Origin: Anaerolineales bacterium
GTDB lineage: Bacteria > Chloroflexota > Anaerolineae > 4572-78 > J111
Assembly: GCA_015075405.1 (NCBI GenBank)
Contig: JABTUK010000003.1
Span: 310,001 to 374,000, forward strand
DNA length: 64,000 bases
Reading direction: 5' to 3'
Shown here: positions 8,672-16,299 of the stretch, one piece after another
Position numbering within the stretch: position 1 is the stretch's first letter
Layout: the number at the start of each line of letters is the position of its first letter
The notes under the pieces: model-generated
Database searches by the model: none
The model's input: only the letters and a program-made list of their open reading frames with translations
Told to the model about the DNA's origin: nothing
Program-made: the position numbers and the translations under genes

Positions 8672-8988
8672 ATCCGGTCAGCCCGCTCTGCAAGGATAAG
8701 GTCTGATAGGGGCCGTCCGGCGCTGAGTTTGTGTGATAACGCTGCTTTTTCCTGGGCAGATAGCGGTTTGAAATCGGGCGGCAACGGCTCCGGCGGGGCT
8801 AATAAACCGGCCTCGTCTAAGACCTGTAGGACTTTTACCCGGTCAGCCATCAGGGGGGGTTTGGGGCGAATGATAATTTGTTCTTTGTCTTTAACAATTT
8901 CAAGTCCCTGCTCTAACCATTCCTGGACGGCTTGTAAGGGAATCAGGACGCCCTGGGCGGTAAGCTGTGAATTAATGGGTGTACTCAC
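8668..8988 (-). CDS. Antitoxin partner of the PIN toxin
   Basis: A 106-aa protein whose first 45 residues (LTAQGVLIPLQAVQEWLEQGLEIVKDKEQIIIRPK) resemble the AbrB/SpoVT-type swapped-hairpin DNA-binding fold of VapB/MazE antitoxins: a short strand, a helix, and a final IIIRPK-type strand. The C-terminal half is Pro/Leu-rich and charged, as expected for a toxin-neutralising tail. Start ATG at 8988; stop overlaps the toxin start by 4 bp. Autoregulation from its own promoter in 8989-9106 is usual for the family and is inferred here. Confidence 0.75.
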   Translation of the reverse strand: MSTPINSQLTAQGVLIPLQAVQEWLEQGLEIVKDKEQIIIRPKPPLMADRVKVLQVLDEAGLLAPPEPLPPDFKPLSAQEKAALSHKLSAGRPLSDLILAERADRI

Positions 8989-9033
8989 TCAATAGTGCCT
9001 TTCTTTCAAAATGGTCGCTAAGTTGATTATAGC

Positions 9034-9064
9034 TTGACTGATAGAAATGACAACCTGATATAAC
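9034..9064 (+). promoter_or_regulatory. Possible sigma-70-like promoter for the CARF-HEPN to cas2 genes
   Basis: TTGACT at 9034-9039 is followed after 17-19 bases by GATATAAC (9057-9064). It lies about 43 bases upstream of the CARF-HEPN start and within the 118-bp gap between divergent genes. AAGGAT precedes the ATG. Pattern match only. Confidence 0.35.
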
Positions 9065-9106
9065 GTCCGGGCAGCCTTATGCCCCGGCAAGAAAGGATAA
9101 CCCGCC

Positions 9107-10390
9107 ATGAATCTTCTTACTTTTCTCGGCACTGCCGACTATAAAGAAACTACCTATACCCTGGCCGGGCAGCGCCATACCACCTGCTATTGCCCAGCAG
9201 CGATTGCCCATTTTTATCGCCCGGAAACCACTCTGGTAGTGGTTACTCAAAAAGCTAAAGATAAGCATTTTGAGAGCCTGGCCGATGAAATTGTTGCTGT
9301 AACCCACCCGGTTGAACTGGTCATTCCTGAGAGCCACAGCGAAGCCGACCTGTGGGATATTTTCAACGCCTTGACGGCCAAAGTTCAAGCGGGTGATGAG
9401 TTGATTGTGGACATTACCAACGGTTTTCGCTCGCTACCGTTTCTCAGCTTTTTGGCTATTGCTTTTTTGCGGATGGCTCGGCGGGTGAATGTGCGGCATG
9501 TGTATTATGGCGCGTTTGAAGCCAAGAATGAGGCCAATGAAAGCCCAGTGTTTGACCTGACCCCCTTTGTGACCCTGCTGGATTGGACGATTGCTACTGA
9601 CCGCTTTACCCGCTTTGGCGATGCTACCGATCTGGCAGGATTACTGCGTCAGGGGATGCCGCCCGGCCCATTAATGAATAGTGATTTACAGGCTCGCGAA
9701 GTAGGTAATGGGTTAAAGGGCGCGGCCAAAGCTATGGAAGAGGTGTCATTGGCACTGCGTTTAACCCGCCCCTTGGAGACAATGAGCGCCAGTGACACCC
9801 TGGTTAATATTTTGCGGCAAACTACACCCACTATAACTCAAAAAACGCCACCTTTTGGTTTGTTAGCCGAACAAATACGCTCGGCATATGAGCCTTTAGC
9901 TCAATCTGACCCACTTACACAATCTAATTGGCCAGAAAACTTGGCTATTCAACTAGACTTGATTAGTTGGTATCTGGATAAAAGTCAAGTGGTACAGGCG
10001 TTAACATTGGCGCGTGAGTGGTTAGTAAGCGCGTTGGTTTATCATTTTGGGCTTAAATCACTCATTAATTATGAAGTAGACCGAAAACCTGTAGAAAATG
10101 CGCTAAATAATGAGGTTGAACGACACAAACCTAATCCGCGCTTACCCTTGCGCCCGGCATTAGATGATCAACTACGAACTATGTCCAATCATCGTGAGAT
10201 TGGTAAGCTATGGGATAAACTCACTGAATTACGTAATGACATTGCCCATGTGGGTATGAACCTGAACCCCAAAAAGGCCGACAGACTACGCAAAGAAGCG
10301 CAAGACATCTTCCCGCGTCTACAAACTTTAGCCGAGTCGCTGGAAATCATCCCCCCAACCCAAAACTCAACCGAGGAGGCGGTGCAATGA
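9107..10390 (+). CDS. CARF-HEPN ribonuclease of the Csx1/Csm6 group, cOA-activated effector
   Basis: A 427-aa protein. The N-terminal CARF part starts [16 protein letters not shown] and carries [15 protein letters not shown] with Asp102, a variant of the DxTHG(F)RSLP motif that marks the Csx2/Csx1 families (here the His is Asn). The C-terminal part is helical and carries a HEPN catalytic motif RNDIAHVG, Arg376-x4-His381. In this family cyclic oligoadenylate made by Cas10 binds the CARF dimer and switches on the HEPN RNase, which degrades RNA non-specifically and causes dormancy or death. The next gene overlaps its stop by 4 bp. The exact Csx/Csm6 subfamily is not decided. Confidence 0.88.
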   Translation: MNLLTFLGTADYKETTYTLAGQRHTTCYCPAAIAHFYRPETTLVVVTQKAKDKHFESLADEIVAVTHPVELVIPESHSEADLWDIFNALTAKVQAGDELIVDITNGFRSLPFLSFLAIAFLRMARRVNVRHVYYGAFEAKNEANESPVFDLTPFVTLLDWTIATDRFTRFGDATDLAGLLRQGMPPGPLMNSDLQAREVGNGLKGAAKAMEEVSLALRLTRPLETMSASDTLVNILRQTTPTITQKTPPFGLLAEQIRSAYEPLAQSDPLTQSNWPENLAIQLDLISWYLDKSQVVQALTLAREWLVSALVYHFGLKSLINYEVDRKPVENALNNEVERHKPNPRLPLRPALDDQLRTMSNHREIGKLWDKLTELRNDIAHVGMNLNPKKADRLRKEAQDIFPRLQTLAESLEIIPPTQNSTEEAVQ

Positions 10391-10767
10391 TCCTCCTCAA
10401 CTTCTCCCACCCCTTGACCTTAGAGCAAAAGAAAGAGATTGAGCAGCAGGTGGGCCAAGCCTTGAGCGTGTTGATTGAACGGGCGGCTCAGTTTGATTTG
10501 GCCCGGCCGTTTGCCGAGCAAGCTGTTGAGCTGGTGGATTCGGTGGGGTTGACGCCCGCCGAGTGGCAGCAGAGCGGGCTGGTGGTGAATTTGCCCAGCT
10601 TGAATTTTGGGGCGGCGGCGGTGCTGGCGGAATTGCATGGCCGCTGCGGTTATTTTCCGCCGGTGGTGCGGCTGCGTCCCGTGGCGGGGAGTTTGCCCCC
10701 CCGTTATGAGGTGGCGGAGATTGTGAATTTGCAGGGGATCCGTGATGCGGCCAGGAGGAGGCGATGA
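10387..10767 (+). CDS. csx15: Csx15-like small CRISPR-associated protein
   Basis: A 126-aa protein beginning [11 protein letters not shown], with [20 protein letters not shown] in the middle and [16 protein letters not shown] at the end. I recognise this pattern as Csx15, a short accessory protein found beside type III systems. As I recall it, Csx15 binds cyclic tetra-adenylate and so damps signalling; treat that function as knowledge of the family, not shown here. It overlaps the stop of the CARF-HEPN gene (ATGA), which fits co-production of an RNase and a modulator of its activator. A heptamer repeat array begins right after the stop. Confidence 0.7.
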   Translation: MILLNFSHPLTLEQKKEIEQQVGQALSVLIERAAQFDLARPFAEQAVELVDSVGLTPAEWQQSGLVVNLPSLNFGAAAVLAELHGRCGYFPPVVRLRPVAGSLPPRYEVAEIVNLQGIRDAARRRR

Positions 10768-10769
10768 GG

Positions 10770-10886
10770 CGAATGGCGAATGGTGAATGGCGAATGGCGA
10801 ATGGCGAATGGCGAATGGCGAATGGCGAATGGTGAATGGCGAATGGCGAATGGCGAATGGCGAATCGTAAATCGTAAATCGTAAAT
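10770..10886. repeat. GAATGGC heptamer array upstream of cas1
   Basis: About 13 tandem 7-bp units of GAATGGC, some varied to GAATGGT, run from about 10770 to 10864. They are followed by three to four units of AATCGTA ending 7 bases before the cas1 start. The same two-part arrangement recurs upstream of cas2. No Shine-Dalgarno-like sequence is seen between the array and cas1. Confidence 0.95.
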
Positions 10887-10892
10887 TGAGTG

Positions 10893-11897
10893 ATGGCTCC
10901 TTTATACGTAGTTGAACAAGGCGCAAAAATTCATAAGGAGAGCCGCCGGTTGGTGGTCAAGAAGGATGAGCAGGAGCTGTACAGCGTCCCGCTGATTAAG
11001 GTGGACCAGGTGTTGTTGTTTGGCAATGTGGGGATGACCACGCCGGCGCTGACCTGGCTGATGGAGCAGAATATTGATGTGGTTTTTTGCGACCAGCACG
11101 GCCGCTATCGCGGGCGGGTGGTGGGGCAGACCAGCGGGCACAGCCAACTGCGGCGGCTGCAGTACCGGCGGGTGGAGAATACGCTGTTTGCGACCAATAC
11201 GGCGCGGGCGATTGTGCGGGCCAAGCTGCAAAACAGCCGGACGCTGCTGCTGCGTTATGAGCGTAAGTTGGATAAGCCGGGGCTGGCCGCGGCGGCGGAG
11301 CGATTGAAGGAGCTGCTGGGCCGGGCGGAGCGGGCGCAGACGGTCAACAGCCTGCTGGGGGTGGAGGGGGTGGGTGCGGCGGTTTATTTTGAGGCGCTGC
11401 CGCTGCTGTTTAAGCACGACGTCTGGCAGTTTGAAAAACGGGTGCGCCGCCCGCCGACCGATCCGGTGAATGTGCTGCTGAGTTTTGGCTACACTTTGCT
11501 GGCCCATCACCTGGAGGCGGCGGTGGAGGCGGTGGGGTTGGACCCGTACCTGGGCTGTCTGCACGCCGATAGTTATAACCGGCCCAGCCTGGCCCTGGAT
11601 TTGACCGAGGAGTTTCGCTGTATTGTGGTTGACAGTGTGGTGCTGCGCTGCCTGAACAGCGATTTGATTAAGCCGGAGCATTTTACGCGACAGGAGGACC
11701 CGGAGCGACCGGTGCTGCTGGCGGAGGCCGGGCGCAATCGTTTTATCCAGGAGTTGGAGGCCCGGCTGGCCGTGACTTTTACCCATCCTCTGAATGGGGA
11801 GAAGGTGACGTACCGGCGCTGTTTTGAGCTGCAGGCCCGCGAGATGGCCCAGGCTATCCAGTCTGACAGGCTTTACCGGCCTTTTGTGGTGAGATAA
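10893..11897 (+). CDS. cas1: Cas1 integrase for spacer acquisition
   Basis: Cas1, with Cas2, integrates new spacers at the leader end of the array. The start is ATG 10893 (a GTG directly before it at 10890 is an alternative; 334 or 335 aa). Visible: N-terminal beta domain with VVKKDEQELYSVPLIKVDQV, then the all-alpha catalytic domain with Glu167 (VYFEALP), His224 (GCLHADSYNRPSLALDL) and Glu239 (DLTEEFR), matching the metal-binding triad. No reverse-transcriptase or Cas6 fusion is present. The GC content is high, with codon use richer in GC than in csm2/csm5. It is bracketed on both sides by GAATGGC heptamer arrays. Confidence 0.97.
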   Translation: MAPLYVVEQGAKIHKESRRLVVKKDEQELYSVPLIKVDQVLLFGNVGMTTPALTWLMEQNIDVVFCDQHGRYRGRVVGQTSGHSQLRRLQYRRVENTLFATNTARAIVRAKLQNSRTLLLRYERKLDKPGLAAAAERLKELLGRAERAQTVNSLLGVEGVGAAVYFEALPLLFKHDVWQFEKRVRRPPTDPVNVLLSFGYTLLAHHLEAAVEAVGLDPYLGCLHADSYNRPSLALDLTEEFRCIVVDSVVLRCLNSDLIKPEHFTRQEDPERPVLLAEAGRNRFIQELEARLAVTFTHPLNGEKVTYRRCFELQAREMAQAIQSDRLYRPFVVR

Positions 11898-11904
11898 GGG
11901 GAGC

Positions 11905-12178
11905 GAATGGTGAATGGCGAATGGCGAATGGCGAATGGTGAATGGCGAATGGCGAATGGCGAATGGCGAATGGCGAATGGCGAATGGCGAATGGCGAATG
12001 GCGAATGGCGAATGGTGAATGGCGAATGGCGAATGGCGAATGGCGAATGGCGAATGGCGAATGGCGAATGGCGAATGGCGAATGGTGAATGGCGAATGGT
12101 GAATGGCGAATGGTGAATGGCGAATGGCGAATGGCGAATGGCCAATCGTAAATCGTAAATCGTAAATCGTAAATCGTG
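11905..12178. repeat. Long GAATGGC/AATCGTA heptamer array between cas1 and cas2
   Basis: Roughly 33 tandem units of GAATGGC (with scattered GAATGGT) fill 11905-12142, followed by about five units of AATCGTA to 12178. The last unit reads AATCGTG and its GTG is the cas2 start codon. Because the period is 7, all three + frames and their complements read through the GAATGGC part, giving repetitive open frames that are not genes. Confidence 0.97.
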
Positions 12179-12454
12179 TTTATTTTGGTTTCTTACGATA
12201 TTCCCGATAATAAGCGCCGGACAAAGATTGCCAAGATTATGGAGGATTATGGCGAGCGGGTGCAGTACAGTGTGTTTGAGTGCGAGCTGACGGCTAAACA
12301 GCAGGCCAAGCTGTTGAAGGAGCTGCAGGGGGTGCTGGTTGAGCGGGAGGACAGCATCCGGCTATACCGGCTGTGCGCCGGGTGCGTCAAGGAGGTTAAG
12401 ACGCTGGGCCAGGCTAAACCGCCGGCCGAGGCGCCGGTGGTGATTATTGTCTGA
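12176..12454 (+). CDS. cas2: Cas2, partner of Cas1 in spacer acquisition
   Basis: A 92-aa ferredoxin-fold protein starting with FILVSYDIPDNKRRTKI (the conserved Asp lies in SYDIPD) and containing GERVQYSVFECELT, both classic Cas2 signatures. Cas2 dimers bridge two Cas1 dimers. The start is GTG 12176: an in-frame TAA lies two codons upstream, so no longer form is possible. The initiation codon is the last unit of the AATCGTA heptamer array and there is no visible ribosome-binding site, which is unusual. The array leader begins right after the stop. Confidence 0.95.
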   Translation: MFILVSYDIPDNKRRTKIAKIMEDYGERVQYSVFECELTAKQQAKLLKELQGVLVEREDSIRLYRLCAGCVKEVKTLGQAKPPAEAPVVIIV

Positions 12455-12655
12455 GCAGGCTGCGAGCACCCCCTCAAAACGGGGTCAAAAAAGGGGGAAA
12501 ATGAGGCTCCCGCGGGGGGGTGCTCGCAAGAGGCCGGGCGGTGGGGCGGCCGGGGTGGTTTAGGCTTAAAAAGGAGGCTAAAAATGTAACAGATGGAGGA
12601 TTTTTGCGGCGGTGGCTCTCTGAAGTGGGGGGCCAACCCAACCCCAACGCGCGGG
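12455..12655 (+). promoter_or_regulatory. CRISPR leader with a 13-bp inverted repeat
   Basis: The 201 bases between cas2 and the first repeat hold no gene. TGCGAGCACCCCC (12461-12473) is repeated inverted as GGGGGTGCTCGCA (12516-12528), so a large hairpin can form just after cas2; it may end the cas transcript or be an integration-host-factor-like landmark. A run of A and G (12566-12590) follows, then a G-rich stretch to the array. The repeat ends ATTAAGAC, which fits the 8-nt crRNA 5' tag of type III systems, so transcription from this side is inferred. Confidence 0.65.
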
Positions 12656-15600
12656 GTTGGAATAGACAGGAAGCTCGAAGGAGCATTAAGACCAACTCCT
12701 CTAAATCAATACCAACAACTCGCCAAAATCTCTGTTGGAATAGACAGGAAGCTCGAAGGAGCATTAAGACACCTATTTACTATCATTTACCATTTACCGA
12801 TCGGCTTAAGTTGGAATAGACAGGAAGCTCGAAGGAGCATTAAGACTCTACCAAATGGAATTACTATTGATTTGCCCTGGAATAGTTGGAATAGACAGGA
12901 AGCTCGAAGGAGCATTAAGACTATTCTTTGGGCAACTGGACAACAAACTTATGAAAGAGGTTGGAATAGACAGGAAGCTCGAAGGAGCATTAAGACTTTT
13001 ATCATCACAAATTTTACAGGCCGTTCCTTTGTTGGAATAGACAGGAAGCTCGAAGGAGCATTAAGACATATTATGGTTATTATTTGGAGGATAAATGGAA
13101 CAAACTTTTTAGTTGGAATAGACAGGAAGCTCGAAGGAGCATTAAGACAAAACAATGGATTATCTGTAAACCCTGTTGAAAATGAGTTGGAATAGACAGG
13201 AAGCTCGAAGGAGCATTAAGACAAAGAGTTGATGCCTTGCTCTTTGACCAAAATACATTCAAAATCGTTGGAATAGACAGGAAGCTCGAAGGAGCATTAA
13301 GACCCAGTGTTTGACCGCCGCCGCGTCATCCTTTAGCGATGTTGGAATAGACAGGAAGCTCGAAGGAGCATTAAGACGAAAATTGCTCTGGTGTATCAGC
13401 CAAGGGGCTTGCCATAAGTTGGAATAGACAGGAAGCTCGAAGGAGCATTAAGACATCAGAGATAGCCAAACTAATTTAAACGCCTAAAATTACCGTTGGA
13501 ATAGACAGGAAGCTCGAAGGAGCATTAAGACGCTGGCCTCCGATGCGATTGAAGCGGGGTATATTTCGTTGGAATAGACAGGAAGCTCGAAGGAGCATTA
13601 AGACTCTATTTTCGCGCTGCTCTTTCTCTTTCCACATTCTGAATAGTTGGAATAGACAGGAAGCTCGAAGGAGCATTAAGACTGGAAAAGAATCGGAAAA
13701 GTGGGCGCTTGCGCTACCCACCCTACTCCACCAGGAAGCTCGAAGGAGCATTAAGACTGGAAAAGAATCCCTATGATGAAACGCTGACAGGCCTTGGTTG
13801 GAATAGACAGGAAGCTCGAAGGAGCATTAAGACCTTCACCGCTCACCACGGCGATGTGGACGTGGGTTTCATTGTTGGAATAGACAGGAAGCTCGAAGGA
13901 GCATTAAGACGCCGGATTGCTTGATTGCCTCTTTGCCGGTTAGTTTGGGTTGGAATAGACAGGAAGCTCGAAGGAGCATTAAGACTTTATAATCCCGACT
14001 CCCCGCCGGGTCCCAAAACCGCTCCGTTGGAATAGACAGGAAGCTCGAAGGAGCATTAAGACGTAAACCTCCGCCGTCTGGTCCAGCCCTATCATCGTGC
14101 CACAGAACAGACAGGAAGCCTCAAGGAGCATTAAAACAAAAATACCAAAGCTTCGAAAACAAAACCGCTGGAACAGACATTTCGCCCAAAAAGCATTAAG
14201 ACTTGATTTTAGGCGGGGAAAGCGGCAGCAATCGCAAGACCGAGTTGGAATAGACAGGAAGCTCGAAGGAGCATTAAGACTTTTAACATAACCAATAATC
14301 CTCCGATGTTGTCAAATTTATGTTGGAATAGACAGGAAGCCCAAAAACATTAAAACACAGGGCAAATCGTTGTAACTTTTGCAGCAACCCTAAAAACAAA
14401 ATAGAAACAAGCCCGAAGGAAACATTAAAACCCCAAAAATGTTACTCACCCCAACGTGAGAAGCCCAGTTGAAACCAAACAGGAAGCCCGAACATTAAGA
14501 AACACGAAGCACGCCTGCGGGTTTACGCATCGCTCCTGAGCTGGTTGAACAACAGGAAGCCCGAAGCAAAAGACAAAACATCCCCGTTTGGGGAAACTCA
14601 ACATCAGCCAGATAGTTGGAATAGACAGGAAGCTCGAAGGAGCATTAAGACGATGGTCAGCCTGTCCACGGCCGATTACGTCGGCCAAATCACGTTGGAA
14701 TAGACAGGAAGCTCGAAGGAGCATTAAGACCCACCTCCTCGCGGCCTCCACTAAAGGCCAGGGCTTGCTGGAAACAAAACTCAAAAAACAACGAAAACAG
14801 CAACCACGCATCTGACCCGTGAACCTATCGGGGGCAGATTTGGGTAAGTTGAACAGACAGGAACCAAAAACATTAAGACACCAGCACCAAAACCACGGCA
14901 TGCAAAAAACACGGGTTGAAACAATTCAAAACTCGAAGGAGCATTAAGACGATGGCCCGCGGCCTGCCGGTCGCGGCGCGTTTATAAGTTGGAATAGACA
15001 GGAAGCTCGAAGGAGCATTAAGACCCAGGCCGCGTCCATATCCTGGCGGTGGGACAGCAGAGTGACGGTTGGAATAGACAGGAAGCTCGAAGGAGCATTA
15101 AGACGTCATCATCTGCCACCACAATGTACCCCTGTGTGTCAGGTTGGAATAGACAGGAAGCTCGAAGGAGCATTAAGACGCGGCAGCATGTTAAGGCTGA
15201 AGGCGTTAGCGACAATTGTTTTGTTGGAATAGACAGGACAGCCACTCAAAAAACGCCAGAACAGGTCTACCAGTGAAACAACAATGCCGTTGGAATAGAC
15301 AGGAAGCTCGAAGGAGCATTAAGACCCGGTAGCTGGCTGCCATATTTAAATCCGTGTGAGATTGCGTTGGAATAGACAGGAAGCTCGAAGGAGCATTAAG
15401 ACGTCGGGGTGGCCGACCGCGCTCTCCCACTCGCCTCCCCCGTTGGAATAGACAGGAAGCTCGAAGGAGCATTAAGACAGACAAGCCGGGCCTTGCGGGC
15501 GGCGGCGATCAGGGTTGGAATAGACAGGAAGCTCGAAGGAGCATTAAGACCTGGGATTTCCTGGCCGGGTCCTGGCCGGGCGGATCACCGTTGGAATAGA

Positions 15601-16299
15601 CAGGAAGCTCGAAGGAGCATTAAGACTAAGTCGTTGGAACGTTTAATGGCCTCCCTGATATAGCCCACCGTTGGAATAGACAGGAAGCTCGAAGGAGCAT
15701 TAAGACCCGGCCAAATGATGAGCCGGTAGGGATGGCAAGCCGCCAGCCGTTGGAATAGACAGGAAGCTCGAAGGAGCATTAAGACGAATATAGTCGCGCC
15801 GGAGCGCACCAAACGCATTGCGCCCCACTCTGAACAAACAAACAAAACTCAAAAAACATTAATTTGCCCCCCTTTCCATTCTCGTTAAGTTCTTCATGTT
15901 GGAATAGACAGGAAGCTCGAAGGAGCATTAAGACTTAAAAGCTGCTCCTTTTCCTCGTCGGGAATGGGGTCCCAGGTTGGAATAGACAGGAAGCTCGAAG
16001 GAGCATTAAGACGGCGAGAGCGTTTCTCGCGCCGTTGCCGGGCTAAAGGTTGGAATAGACAGGAAGCTCGAAGGAGCATTAAGACTGTGTAAGAAGTAAA
16101 ATGGATACCCGAACTCTACAAAGGGGTTGGAATAGACAGGAAGCTCGAAGGAGCATTAAGACGTTGTATCCTCCAAAACAAAGCCATTTTTGGCGTACCG
16201 TTGGAATAGACAGGAAGCTCGAAGGAGCATTAAGACTCAATGAGGCCACCCTGACCATTGCCCGGCCCTTTGTTGGAATAGACAGGAAGCTCGAAGGAG
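12656..16299 (+). CRISPR. CRISPR array, block 1 (leader-proximal, about 49 repeat units)
   Basis: The 37-bp repeat begins GTTGGAATAGACAGG and ends GGAGCATTAAGAC. Spacers are 34-44 bp in the clean part. First repeats start at 12656, 12734, 12810, 12885, 12960 and 13031. The first eight spacers (to about 13266) are AT-rich, while most later ones are GC-rich. Repeats at 14101-15260 and near 15831-15871 are strongly degenerate. A unit at 13721-13757 has lost its first 11 bases to a REP-like sequence. The last repeat of the block (from 16272) is split after 28 bases by IS copy 1. Frames reading through the repeats (NRQEARRSIKT, GIDRKLEGALR) are not genes. Confidence 0.99.
14101..15262. repeat. Cluster of degenerate CRISPR repeats
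   Basis: Among a few perfect repeats (14244, 14615, 14694, 14988, 15068, 15143) lie units at about 14101, 14167, 14322, 14401, 14469, 14544, 14768, 14849, 14915 and 15223 that keep only parts of the repeat. Typical damage replaces the middle with A/C-rich strings such as CCCAAAAACATT or CTCAAAAAAC. A further unit of the same look lies at about 15831-15871. Decay inside the leader half of an array, with intact repeats on both sides, is not the usual distal-end decay. Confidence 0.85.

Noticed and set aside
10902-11786. 294-codon - frame opposite cas1
   Set aside because: His/Gln-rich shadow of a GC-rich gene, with no domain and no ribosome site, while cas1 on the + strand is certain.
11873-12145. 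Open frames on both strands through the GAATGGC array (MANGEWR and HSPFAIR repeats)
   Set aside because: A 7-bp period without stops opens several frames at once. The products are pure repeats with no ribosome site, so they are not genes.
12593-13195. 200-codon + frame starting in the leader and running through CRISPR repeats
   Set aside because: It translates the repeat and spacers (GIDRKLEGALR units). The same holds for all other frames in 12.6-16.3, 18.4-20.0 and 22.0-23.6 kb.
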